From: Pseudomonas cichorii
Lineage (GTDB): Bacteria; Pseudomonadota; Gammaproteobacteria; Pseudomonadales; Pseudomonadaceae
Length of the DNA stretch: 64,000 bases
Assembly: GCF_018343775.1 (NCBI RefSeq)
Contig: NZ_CP074349.1
Coordinates: forward strand, 851,001-915,000
Direction: 5' to 3'
Position numbers and translations under genes: made by a program. Under the pieces are notes generated by a model, which had not been told where the DNA came from, searched no databases, and was given only the letters and a program-made list of their open reading frames with translations. Positions 16,618 to 24,455 of the stretch are shown piece after piece (within the stretch, counting starts at the first letter, position 1; each line of letters opens with the position of its first letter).

Positions 16618-19155
16618 ATGACGCAAGTCACGGTGAAACAACTGGCCGATGAGGTCAAAACACCGGTAGAGCGCCTGCTGCAGCAGATGCGTGAGGCAGG
16701 TCTGCCGCACACCGCCGCCGAGGAACATGTGTCCGACAGTGAAAAGCAATCGTTGCTGACTCACTTGAAAAGCAGCCACAAGGCTAAAGTGGAAGAGCCG
16801 CGCAAGATTACCTTGCAGCGCAAGACCACCAGCACCCTGCGCGTTGCCGGCAGCAAAAGTATCAGCGTTGAAGTGCGCAAGAAGAAAGTTTTCGTGCAAC
16901 GCAGCCCGGAAGAAATCGAAGCCGAGCGCAAGCGTGAGCTGGACGAACGCCGTGCGGTAGAAAATGCCGCCCGTCAAAAGGCTGAAGAAGAAACCAAGCG
17001 TCGCGCCGAAGAAGAAGCGCGTCGCCAGCCTGCTGCTGAACAGACCGCGGCACCTGCTGCTGCGCCAGCCCCTGTGGCTGCCGAGCCAGTGCGTGAAGCG
17101 CCTGCGGCACCTGCGGCACCTGCGCCAACATCCGCACCTGCTGCGCCTGTTGTCGAAGTTCGCAAGCGTGACGATCAGCGTCGCCCGGACAAGACCCGTG
17201 GCGATGACCGCAATGCTCGTGGCGGCGACGGCGAGCGCAAGAACGCTCCGCATCGCGCTTCGGTAAAAGAGAAGGCACCGGCTGTTCGCGTTGCTCCTCG
17301 TACTACCGACGAAGAAAGCGATGGTTTCCGTCGTGGTGGTCGTGGCAAGTCCAAGCTTAAGAAACGCAATGCCCACGGTTTCCAGAACCCAACCGGTCCG
17401 GTTATTCGTGACGTTGCCATCGGCGAGACCATCACTGTCGGCGAACTGTCGGCGCAGATGTCCGTCAAGGCAGCTGAAGTCATCAAGTTCATGTTCAAGC
17501 TGGGCACTCCGGTTACCATCAACCAGGTACTGGATCAGGAAACTGCCCAGTTGATCGCCGAAGAGCTGGGCCACAAGGTCACGCTGGTCAGCGACAATGC
17601 GCTGGAAGACTCCCTGGCCGAATCCCTGAAGTTCGTGGGTGAAACCTTCTCCCGTGCTCCGGTCGTGACCGTAATGGGCCACGTTGACCACGGTAAGACT
17701 TCCCTGCTCGACTACATTCGTCGTGCCAAGGTTGCTGCTGGCGAAGCCGGTGGTATCACCCAGCACATCGGTGCCTACCACGTTGAAACCGAACGCGGCA
17801 TGGTGACCTTCCTCGACACCCCGGGTCACGCCGCGTTTACCGCAATGCGTGCACGTGGTGCCAAGGCAACCGATATCGTCATCCTGGTTGTTGCAGCAGA
17901 CGACGGCGTAATGCCGCAAACCATCGAAGCCGTTCAGCATGCCGTGGCTGCTGGCGTACCGCTGGTTGTTGCAGTGAACAAGATCGACAAGCCGGGCGCA
18001 GACCTTGATCGCATCCGTAGCGAACTGTCGGTCCATGGCGTGACTTCCGAAGAGTGGGGCGGTGATACGCCTTTCGTTCCGGTTTCCGCGAAAATGGGTA
18101 CCGGCGTCGACGAACTGCTCGAAGCGGTCCTGCTGCAGGCTGAAGTTCTGGAACTCAAGGCCACTCCATCGGCTCCTGGCCGTGGTGTTGTCGTTGAGTC
18201 CCGTCTGGACAAGGGCCGCGGCCCGGTTGCCACGGTTCTGGTTCAGGACGGTACGCTGCGTCAGGGCGACATGGTTCTGGTCGGCTCGAACTTCGGTCGC
18301 ATCCGCGCCATGCTCGACGAAAACGGCAAGCCTGTAAAAGAAGCTGGCCCGTCGATTCCGGTCGAGATCCTCGGTCTGGATGGCACGCCGGATGCTGGCG
18401 ACGAGATGAGCGTACTGGCTGACGAGAAGAAAGCCCGTGAAGTCGCTCTGTTCCGTCAAGGCAAGTTCCGTGAAGTCAAACTGGCTCGCGCACATGCTGG
18501 CAAGCTGGAAAACATCTTCGAGAACATGGGCCAGGAAGAGAAGAAGACGCTTAACATCGTCCTCAAATCCGACGTCCGTGGTTCGCTGGAAGCACTGCAG
18601 GGCGCCCTGGGCGGCCTGGGTAACGATGAAGTGCAAGTGCGTGTCGTCGGTGGCGGTGTCGGTGGTATCACCGAGAGCGACGCCAACCTGGCACTGGCCT
18701 CCAACGCTGTACTGTTCGGCTTCAACGTGCGTGCCGATGCCGGCGCTCGCAAGATCGTCGAGCAGGAAGGTCTGGATATGCGTTACTACAACGTGATCTA
18801 CGACATCATCGAAGACGTCAAGAAAGCACTGACCGGTATGCTGGGCAGCGATGTTCGCGAGAACATCCTCGGTATTGCCGAAGTGCGTGACGTGTTCCGC
18901 TCGCCGAAATTCGGCGCGATCGCAGGCTGTATGGTCGTTGAAGGTGTTGTTCACCGTAACCGTCCAATCCGCGTTCTGCGTGACGACATCGTTATCTTTG
19001 AAGGCGAGCTGGAATCCCTGCGCCGCTTCAAGGACGATGCTTCTGAAGTCCGTGCCGGCATGGAATGCGGTATTGGCGTCAAGAGCTACAACGACGTCAA
19101 GGTCGGTGACAAGATCGAAGTCTTCGAGAAGGTCCAGGTTGCTCGCAGCCTCTAA
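16618..19155 (+). CDS. infB: Translation initiation factor IF-2
   Basis: GTPase that brings fMet-tRNA to the 30S subunit and promotes subunit joining. The 845-residue protein has the N-terminal IF2-N domain, a charged and Ala/Pro-rich linker (about 100-240) with repeated AAPAAP tracts, a second IF2-N domain, and the G domain with [17 protein letters not shown] and NKIDKPGAD, followed by domains II-IV. Length is normal for gammaproteobacteria. Internal starts giving shorter isoforms are known in E. coli but cannot be assigned here. Confidence 0.97.
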   Translation: MTQVTVKQLADEVKTPVERLLQQMREAGLPHTAAEEHVSDSEKQSLLTHLKSSHKAKVEEPRKITLQRKTTSTLRVAGSKSISVEVRKKKVFVQRSPEEIEAERKRELDERRAVENAARQKAEEETKRRAEEEARRQPAAEQTAAPAAAPAPVAAEPVREAPAAPAAPAPTSAPAAPVVEVRKRDDQRRPDKTRGDDRNARGGDGERKNAPHRASVKEKAPAVRVAPRTTDEESDGFRRGGRGKSKLKKRNAHGFQNPTGPVIRDVAIGETITVGELSAQMSVKAAEVIKFMFKLGTPVTINQVLDQETAQLIAEELGHKVTLVSDNALEDSLAESLKFVGETFSRAPVVTVMGHVDHGKTSLLDYIRRAKVAAGEAGGITQHIGAYHVETERGMVTFLDTPGHAAFTAMRARGAKATDIVILVVAADDGVMPQTIEAVQHAVAAGVPLVVAVNKIDKPGADLDRIRSELSVHGVTSEEWGGDTPFVPVSAKMGTGVDELLEAVLLQAEVLELKATPSAPGRGVVVESRLDKGRGPVATVLVQDGTLRQGDMVLVGSNFGRIRAMLDENGKPVKEAGPSIPVEILGLDGTPDAGDEMSVLADEKKAREVALFRQGKFREVKLARAHAGKLENIFENMGQEEKKTLNIVLKSDVRGSLEALQGALGGLGNDEVQVRVVGGGVGGITESDANLALASNAVLFGFNVRADAGARKIVEQEGLDMRYYNVIYDIIEDVKKALTGMLGSDVRENILGIAEVRDVFRSPKFGAIAGCMVVEGVVHRNRPIRVLRDDIVIFEGELESLRRFKDDASEVRAGMECGIGVKSYNDVKVGDKIEVFEKVQVARSL

Positions 19156-19174
19156 ATCGCGAGCTACAGGAGCC

Positions 19175-19306
19175 ATGGCAGAACCACGCATGCAAATGCA
19201 CGGGCTGTCATGGGCTCTCAACGCAACGCCCGGTCTGGCAATTGTCAGGCCGGGCGTTTGCCGCTTTCAGACTGTCAGGGTTTGGTCCCGAGTCAGTAAC
19301 AGGTAG
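19175..19306 (+). CDS. Possible 43-codon small ORF between infB and rbfA
   Basis: ATG 19175 is preceded by AGGAG only 2 bases away, a short spacing. It would encode a 43-residue basic peptide with no recognised domain that spans the intercistronic hairpin and ends 6 bases before rbfA. It may be a coupling ORF or a chance frame; I lean to chance because the codons overlap a hairpin whose sequence appears selected for pairing. Confidence 0.2.
   Translation: MAEPRMQMHGLSWALNATPGLAIVRPGVCRFQTVRVWSRVSNR
19225..19259 (+). terminator. Hairpin between infB and rbfA
   Basis: A 13-bp stem (19225-19237 with 19246-19258, one T-G wobble, 8-base loop) rich in G and C is followed only by TTT. It may be a weak attenuator or a processing/stability element inside the operon, partly separating infB from rbfA-truB. 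Confidence 0.6.
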
Positions 19307-19312
19307 CAAACC

Positions 19313-19729
19313 ATGGCAAAAGAATATAGCCGTACCCAACGAATCGGCGATCAGATGCAGCGCGAACTGGCGCAGTTGATCCGTCGCGAAATCAAGGACC
19401 CACGTGTGGGGCTGGTCACTATCACTGCTGTCGATGTCAGCCGTGATGTGGGTCATGCCAAGATTTTCATGACCGTAATGGGCCAGGACAGCGCCGAGGA
19501 AATCGCGCAGAGCATCAAGGTGCTCAACTCCGCCGCCGGCTTCCTGCGCATGCAACTGGCCCGTGAGATGAAACTACGCAGCGTGCCGCAGCTGCATTTC
19601 CATTACGACGAAAGCGTGGCTCGTGGCGCACATCTCTCAGCATTGATCGAGCGTGCAGTGGCCGAAGACGGACAACATCAGGAAGGTTCCGCGCCACAAG
19701 GCGTGAAGCCGGACGGTAGCGAGGAGTAA
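19313..19729 (+). CDS. rbfA: 30S ribosome-binding factor RbfA
   Basis: Binds immature 30S subunits and helps 16S 5'-end maturation, also needed for cold adaptation. The 138-residue protein has the KH-like fold with the conserved [18 protein letters not shown] strand and [13 protein letters not shown] helix region, plus a short charged tail. It starts 157 bases after infB, an unusually long gap for this operon, and ends 3 bases before truB. Confidence 0.95.
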   Translation: MAKEYSRTQRIGDQMQRELAQLIRREIKDPRVGLVTITAVDVSRDVGHAKIFMTVMGQDSAEEIAQSIKVLNSAAGFLRMQLAREMKLRSVPQLHFHYDESVARGAHLSALIERAVAEDGQHQEGSAPQGVKPDGSEE

Positions 19730-19732
19730 GGC

Positions 19733-20650
19733 GTGGCTCAGGTCAAGCGTATACGCCGCAATGTCAGCGGAATCATCCTGCTCGACAAGCCACTGGGCTT
19801 TACTTCCAATGCGGCCCTGCAAAAGGTGCGCTGGTTGCTCAATGCCGAAAAGGCCGGGCATACCGGCAGCCTCGACCCACTGGCAACAGGCGTGTTGCCG
19901 TTGTGTTTCGGTGAAGCCACCAAGTTCTCTCAGTACCTGCTCGATTCGGACAAGTCCTACGAGACGCTGATGCAACTGGGCAAGACCACCACCACGGCAG
20001 ACTCCGAGGGCGAAGTGTTGCAGACTCGCCCGGTGACCGTTGGTCGTGAAGATATCGAAGCGGTATTGCCGGATTTTCGCGGTCAAATCAGCCAGATACC
20101 TCCGATGTACTCGGCTCTCAAGCGTGATGGCCAGCCTCTTTACAAGCTGGCTCGTGCAGGTGAAGTAGTGGAGCGTGAGCCTCGTTCTGTTACTATTGCG
20201 CGCCTGGAATTGCTGGCTTGCGAGTCCGAGACTGCGCGTCTTTCGGTCGATTGCAGCAAAGGCACCTATATTCGGACCCTGGTCGAGGATATCGGTGAGA
20301 AACTGGGCTGTGGAGCCTATGTCGCAGAGCTGCGTCGTACCCAGGCCGGGCCTTTCAACCTGAGCCAGACGGTCACGCTGGAAGAGCTTGAGCAGGTCCA
20401 CGCCGACGGTGGCAACGAAGCGGTCGACCGTTTCCTGATGCCATCGGACAGCGGTCTGCTACATTGGCCACTGCTGCAGTTTTCGGAACACAGTTCTTTC
20501 TACTGGCTGCATGGTCAGCCGGTAAGAGCACCGGATGCGCCGAAGTTCGGCATGGTCCGGGTGCAGGATCACGAAGGTCGCTTCATCGGTATTGGTGAAG
20601 TAAGCGAAGACGGGCGTATAGCGCCGCGTCGTCTGATTCGGTCAGAATGA
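19733..20650 (+). CDS. truB: tRNA pseudouridine(55) synthase TruB
   Basis: Makes the universally conserved pseudouridine 55 in the T loop of tRNAs. The 305-residue protein has the catalytic Asp in [15 protein letters not shown] and the family segments [10 protein letters not shown] and [14 protein letters not shown], with a C-terminal RNA-binding domain. It uses GTG 19733 ([10 protein letters not shown]) with AGGAG overlapping the end of rbfA. Confidence 0.96.
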   Translation: MAQVKRIRRNVSGIILLDKPLGFTSNAALQKVRWLLNAEKAGHTGSLDPLATGVLPLCFGEATKFSQYLLDSDKSYETLMQLGKTTTTADSEGEVLQTRPVTVGREDIEAVLPDFRGQISQIPPMYSALKRDGQPLYKLARAGEVVEREPRSVTIARLELLACESETARLSVDCSKGTYIRTLVEDIGEKLGCGAYVAELRRTQAGPFNLSQTVTLEELEQVHADGGNEAVDRFLMPSDSGLLHWPLLQFSEHSSFYWLHGQPVRAPDAPKFGMVRVQDHEGRFIGIGEVSEDGRIAPRRLIRSE

Positions 20651-20800
20651 CCGGAACCAGGCTGTCTGCATGCAGGCGGACTGGAACGAGGGTGGCTGTC
20701 AACAGGCACGGTCACATCTCATTTTTTAATACGGGGTTTGTCCCCGGCCTGTTGGAACCGTCTTCTCCGGAAGCGGCTCCTTTACTGAAGGATTGCCCAA

Positions 20801-21070
20801 ATGGCACTCAGCGTTGAAGAAAAAGCTCAGATCGTAACCGACTACCAGCAAGCTGTTGGTGACACTGGTTCGCCAGAAGTGCAAGTTGCACTGCTGACCG
20901 CCAACATCAACAAACTGCAAGGCCACTTCAAGGCCAACGGTAAGGACCACCACTCGCGTCGTGGTCTGATCCGTATGGTAAACCAGCGTCGCAAGCTGCT
21001 GGATTACCTGAAAGGTAAGGACGTTAGCCGTTACAGCGCCCTGATCGGTCGTCTGGGTCTGCGTCGCTAA
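20801..21070 (+). CDS. rpsO: 30S ribosomal protein S15
   Basis: Binds 16S rRNA at the three-way junction and is needed for platform assembly. The 89-residue protein carries the S15 signature ([14 protein letters not shown] and [21 protein letters not shown]). It lies 150 bases after truB; that gap probably has its own promoter and, by analogy with E. coli, a site for S15 feedback, which I cannot identify firmly here. Confidence 0.97.
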   Translation: MALSVEEKAQIVTDYQQAVGDTGSPEVQVALLTANINKLQGHFKANGKDHHSRRGLIRMVNQRRKLLDYLKGKDVSRYSALIGRLGLRR

Positions 21071-21083
21071 TAACGACGTTGCG

Positions 21084-21146
21084 AGAGGTTGGTTGTCTGT
21101 CACGATTCATCGGTATACCGATGGTTCTGGCAGGCTTCCAGCCTCT
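21084..21146 (+). promoter_or_regulatory. Long pnp leader hairpin (probable RNase III site)
   Basis: AGAGGTTGG (21084-21092) pairs fully with CCAGCCTCT (21138-21146). After two unpaired bases GTCTGTCA (21095-21102 region) pairs with TGGCAGGC, and the tip is CATCGG-TATA-CCGATG (21108-21123). The whole is a long, nearly continuous duplex in the rpsO-pnp gap. In E. coli a similar duplex is cut by RNase III and lets PNPase destabilise its own mRNA. A short T stretch after the 3' arm could also allow partial rpsO termination. Confidence 0.75.
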
Positions 21147-21242
21147 AGTTTTATCTGGACTGCCGAAGGGTCCGATTCCCCTCGCTGCCCAAGAATTCGC
21201 AAGAAACCAGTTCCCCAAGAGCCACAGAAAAGGTAGGAAACC

Positions 21243-23348
21243 GTGAACCCGGTAATCAAGAAATTTCAGTTCGGTCAATCGACCGTAACCCTGGAGACTG
21301 GCCGCATCGCCCGTCAGGCTTCCGGCGCAGTACTGGTCACCGTTGACGACGACGTCAGCGTATTGGTGACAGTGGTCGGTGCCAAGAACGCCGATGCCAG
21401 CAAAGGCTTCTTCCCGCTGTCCGTGCACTACCAGGAAAAAACCTACGCTGCCGGCAAGATCCCTGGTGGTTTCTTCAAGCGTGAAGGCCGTCCTTCCGAG
21501 AAAGAAACCCTGACTTCGCGTCTGATCGACCGTCCGATCCGTCCGTTGTTTCCAGAAGGCTTCATGAACGAAGTGCAGGTTGTCTGCACCGTTGTTTCCA
21601 CCAGCAAGAAAACCGATCCGGACATCGCAGCGATGATCGGTACTTCGGCTGCCCTGGCCATCTCCGGCATTCCGTTCGACGGTCCTGTCGGCGCTGCCCG
21701 TGTTGCTTTCCACGAAAGCACCGGTTACCTGCTGAACCCGACTTACGAGCAACTGCAGGCTTCGAGCCTGGACATGGTCGTAGCCGGTACTTCCGAAGCT
21801 GTTCTGATGGTTGAGTCCGAAGCCAAGGAACTGACCGAAGACCAGATGCTGGGCGCCGTTCTGTTTGCCCACGACGAGTTCCAGGTCGTGATCAACGCAG
21901 TCAAGGAACTGGCCGCCGAAGCCGCCAAGCCTCTCTGGAGCTGGCAGCCAAAGCCGGAAGCCACCGAGCTGCTGGGCGCGATCCGTTCCGAGTTCGGCGA
22001 CGCGATCTCCCAGGCCTACACCATCACCGTCAAGGCCGACCGCTATGCCCGTCTGGGCGAGCTGCGTGATCAGGTCGTTGCCAAGCTGGCTGTTGAAGAA
22101 GGCAGCCCGTCTGCTGGCGAAGTCAAAGCGGCTTTCGGTGAAATCGAATACCGCACCGTGCGTGAGAACATCGTCAACGGCAAGCCACGTATCGATGGCC
22201 GTGATACCCGCACCGTTCGTCCTCTGAACATCGAAGTCGGCGTTCTGCCAAAGACCCACGGTTCGGCACTGTTCACCCGTGGCGAAACCCAGGCTCTGGT
22301 TGTCGCGACTCTGGGTACTGCCCGTGACGCACAACTGCTGGACACCCTCGAAGGCGAGAAGAAAGACCCCTTCATGCTGCACTACAACTTCCCTCCGTTC
22401 TCGGTAGGCGAGTGTGGCCGCATGGGTGGCGCTGGTCGTCGTGAAATCGGCCACGGCCGTCTGGCTCGTCGCAGCGTTCAGGCCATGCTGCCTGAAACCG
22501 ACGTGTTCCCATACACCATCCGTGTCGTATCGGAAATCACCGAGTCCAACGGTTCCAGCTCCATGGCTTCGGTCTGCGGTGCTTCCCTGGCTCTGATGGA
22601 CGCCGGTGTACCGATGAAGGCGCCGGTTGCCGGTATCGCCATGGGTCTGGTCAAGGAAGGTGGCAAGTTCGCCGTTCTGACCGACATCCTGGGTGACGAA
22701 GACCACTTGGGCGACATGGACTTCAAAGTGGCTGGTACCTCCAAAGGTGTTACCGCGCTGCAGATGGACATCAAGATCAAAGGCATCACCGAAGAAATCA
22801 TGGAGATCGCCCTGGGCCAAGCCCTGGAAGCTCGCCTGAACATCCTCGGCCAGATGAACCAGATCATTGGTCAGTCGCGTACCGAACTGTCGGCCAACGC
22901 TCCGACCATGATCGCGATGAAGATCGACACCGACAAGATCCGTGACGTCATCGGTAAAGGCGGCGCGACCATCCGTGCAATCTGCGAAGAAACCAAGGCT
23001 TCGATTGACATTGAAGACGACGGCTCGATCAAGATCTTCGGCGAAACCAAGGAAGCGGCTGAAGCAGCTCGTCAGCGCGTTCTGGGTATCACCGCTGAAG
23101 CGGAAATCGGCAAGATCTACGTCGGCAAGGTCGAGCGTATCGTCGATTTCGGCGCATTCGTGAACATCCTGCCAGGCAAGGACGGTCTGGTTCACATCTC
23201 CATGCTGAGCGATGCCCGCGTAGAGAAAGTGACCGATATCCTGAAAGAAGGTGAGGAAGTCGAAGTTCTGGTACTGGACGTGGATAACCGCGGCCGTATC
23301 AAGCTGTCGATCAAGGACGTCGCCGCTGCAAAAGCGTCGGGCGTCTGA
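21243..23348 (+). CDS. pnp: Polyribonucleotide nucleotidyltransferase (PNPase)
   Basis: Phosphorolytic 3'-5' exoribonuclease of the RNA degradosome. The 701-residue protein has two RNase PH domains separated by an all-alpha domain (the first with [12 protein letters not shown], the second with [11 protein letters not shown]), then KH ([12 protein letters not shown]) and S1 ([12 protein letters not shown]) domains. GTG 21243 ([12 protein letters not shown]) follows AGGTAGG. It is the last gene of the rimP operon and ends in a strong terminator. Confidence 0.97.
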   Translation: MNPVIKKFQFGQSTVTLETGRIARQASGAVLVTVDDDVSVLVTVVGAKNADASKGFFPLSVHYQEKTYAAGKIPGGFFKREGRPSEKETLTSRLIDRPIRPLFPEGFMNEVQVVCTVVSTSKKTDPDIAAMIGTSAALAISGIPFDGPVGAARVAFHESTGYLLNPTYEQLQASSLDMVVAGTSEAVLMVESEAKELTEDQMLGAVLFAHDEFQVVINAVKELAAEAAKPLWSWQPKPEATELLGAIRSEFGDAISQAYTITVKADRYARLGELRDQVVAKLAVEEGSPSAGEVKAAFGEIEYRTVRENIVNGKPRIDGRDTRTVRPLNIEVGVLPKTHGSALFTRGETQALVVATLGTARDAQLLDTLEGEKKDPFMLHYNFPPFSVGECGRMGGAGRREIGHGRLARRSVQAMLPETDVFPYTIRVVSEITESNGSSSMASVCGASLALMDAGVPMKAPVAGIAMGLVKEGGKFAVLTDILGDEDHLGDMDFKVAGTSKGVTALQMDIKIKGITEEIMEIALGQALEARLNILGQMNQIIGQSRTELSANAPTMIAMKIDTDKIRDVIGKGGATIRAICEETKASIDIEDDGSIKIFGETKEAAEAARQRVLGITAEAEIGKIYVGKVERIVDFGAFVNILPGKDGLVHISMLSDARVEKVTDILKEGEEVEVLVLDVDNRGRIKLSIKDVAAAKASGV

Positions 23349-23367
23349 TCGCTCGATAGGCTTCGCC

Positions 23368-23396
23368 AAAAAAGGATCCTTCGGGATCCTTTTTTT
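23368..23396 (+). terminator. pnp operon terminator
   Basis: AAAAAAGGATCC (23368-23379), tetraloop TTCG, GGATCCTTTTTT (23384-23395), then more T. A textbook intrinsic terminator 20 bases after the pnp stop. Confidence 0.95.
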
Positions 23397-23489
23397 ATGA
23401 GCGTAAATAAAGGCTTGCGTAAACCCCACTCAAAACGCCCGATGGGAACATGCATCTTGCAAGTGGAGTTTTTGGTCGAACGGGCAATC

Positions 23490-23503
23490 TGCACGATCGT
23501 GCA
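23490..23503. promoter_or_regulatory. 14-bp palindrome, candidate activator site
   Basis: TGCACGATCGTGCA is a perfect palindrome centred about 90 bases upstream of the predicted transcription start of the BON-domain gene. That is where a sigma-54 enhancer-binding protein usually binds. An A/T-rich stretch (23505-23555) lies between it and the promoter and could be bent by IHF. The spacing between half-sites (4 bases) is too short for an NtrC site. Confidence 0.5.
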
Positions 23504-23559
23504 AAATGGATAAAATTATAACTTGTTGTATTTAAAGGATTTTATTGTTTTTTGCAGAT

Positions 23560-23574
23560 TGGCACACCCCTTGC
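23560..23574 (+). promoter_or_regulatory. Sigma-54 promoter of the BON-domain gene
   Basis: TGGCACACCCCTTGC has the invariant GG (-24) and GC (-12) with exactly 10 bases between and matches the consensus at almost every position. Transcription would start near 23586, giving a 55-base leader that contains a hairpin CTGC-A-ACCAA/TTGGT-GCAG (23591-23614). Confidence 0.85.
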
Positions 23575-23640
23575 GATATAACCAATAACCCTGCAACCAA
23601 TGATGTTGGTGCAGTTTCTGAGAAAAACAGGAGTTATCGT

Positions 23641-23991
23641 ATGAAGAAGTTCGCTATCGCTGCTGCCACTGCAACCGCCCTGACACTGACCATGGCTAAC
23701 GCTGCATTCGCTCAGACCAACACCCAGGCTCCAATGATGCTGGCTGCCGGTGAAGTGACTCAAGCCAAGGAAGCGACTACCGATACCTGGATCACCACCA
23801 AGGTCAAAGCCGACCTGCTGACTGAAAAAGGCATCCCAGGCTCGGACATCAAGGTTGAAACCAACAAAGGCGTGGTTTCCCTGTCCTCTACCGTTGCGGT
23901 GACTGAAGCCCAGAAGAAAACGGCTGTGGCTATCACCAAGAAAATCAAAGGCGTTCAGGCTGTTTCGGCCGATGGCCTGAAAGCTGAGTAA
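23641..23991 (+). CDS. Periplasmic BON-domain protein (OsmY-like)
   Basis: A 116-residue secreted protein. Residues 1-24 form a Sec signal peptide (KK, hydrophobic Ala/Thr/Leu core, cleavage after AFA). Residues about 45-114 form one BON domain (WITTKVKADLLTEKG, VETNKGVVSLSSTV, AVAITKKIKGVQAV). BON proteins bind phospholipid or protect the envelope under osmotic stress in some bacteria; the exact role here is unknown. AGGAG lies 7 bases before ATG. The orthologous gene also follows pnp in P. aeruginosa. It has its own sigma-54 promoter and terminator, so it is a single-gene unit. Confidence 0.9.
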   Translation: MKKFAIAAATATALTLTMANAAFAQTNTQAPMMLAAGEVTQAKEATTDTWITTKVKADLLTEKGIPGSDIKVETNKGVVSLSSTVAVTEAQKKTAVAITKKIKGVQAVSADGLKAE

Positions 23992-24085
23992 CCCTTTGAA
24001 ATGAGCATCTGACGTCGTGTCGACGGCCTTGCAGGTCGTCGGCAGACAGGAAGTTCATGCGAGAGGCCACAAGGATGTGGCCATT

Positions 24086-24117
24086 ACAGGCCCCGGTGTT
24101 CGCACTGGGGCCTGTTC
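24086..24117. terminator. Terminator between convergent BON-protein and DUF2845 genes
   Basis: A 13-bp stem with one G-T pair (ACAGGCCCCGGTG at 24086-24098, loop TTCG, complement to 24115). A second hairpin GGCCAC/GTGGCC at 24065-24082 precedes it. The tail TTCTATTT is only moderately T-rich. Confidence 0.75.
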
Positions 24118-24129
24118 TATTTCAGGCAG

Positions 24130-24450
24130 TCAATTGCCGCGCTTGCTATCGATACGGACCAGCCGACCACCCTCGAAACGCAGGTATTGGTACATGCCGT
24201 TAAGGGGACCGTAAACCCACTCCTCAATCCTCACTTCTTCGGACCTTCGGTAGTTGCTGCTGTAGGTTTCCTTGCTCCCGATAACCTCCTGGCTGAGGGG
24301 GGCGCCGCACTTCTGTTGAACCTCGAAAACTCTGTCCCCGGTGCTGATCAGTTGGCTACCGCAACGCAAGGTCGAAGCCTGTACGGTTGTCGCCGCCAGC
24401 GCTCCAGAGAGTGCCAGCAGAATGAAGCCAGTGATCGGGGATTTAGCCAA
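24130..24450 (-). CDS. DUF2845 periplasmic protein
   Basis: A 106-residue exported protein of unknown function. Residues 1-25 form a signal peptide (cleavage after VQA), followed by the DUF2845 domain with two conserved Cys in STLRCGSQLIS and VQQKCGAPL that probably form a disulfide. The sequence resembles small lipoprotein-assembly (SmpA/BamE-like) folds in its G-x-VxxKCG pattern, but that is inference. It ends the long minus-strand run and starts 5 bases after the DUF748 gene stop, so the two are probably cotranscribed. Confidence 0.85.
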   Translation of the reverse strand: MAKSPITGFILLALSGALAATTVQASTLRCGSQLISTGDRVFEVQQKCGAPLSQEVIGSKETYSSNYRRSEEVRIEEWVYGPLNGMYQYLRFEGGRLVRIDSKRGN

Positions 24451-24455
24451 GTCGT

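Noticed and set aside
16270..19221. 983-codon open frame opposite infB, and similar long frames opposite nusA and pnp
   Set aside because: Shadow of strongly biased codon use in highly expressed genes; no recognisable motif.
23490..23503. Palindrome read as an NtrC site
   Set aside because: NtrC sites have about 7 bases between TGCAC and GTGCA; here there are 4, and the palindrome is continuous.
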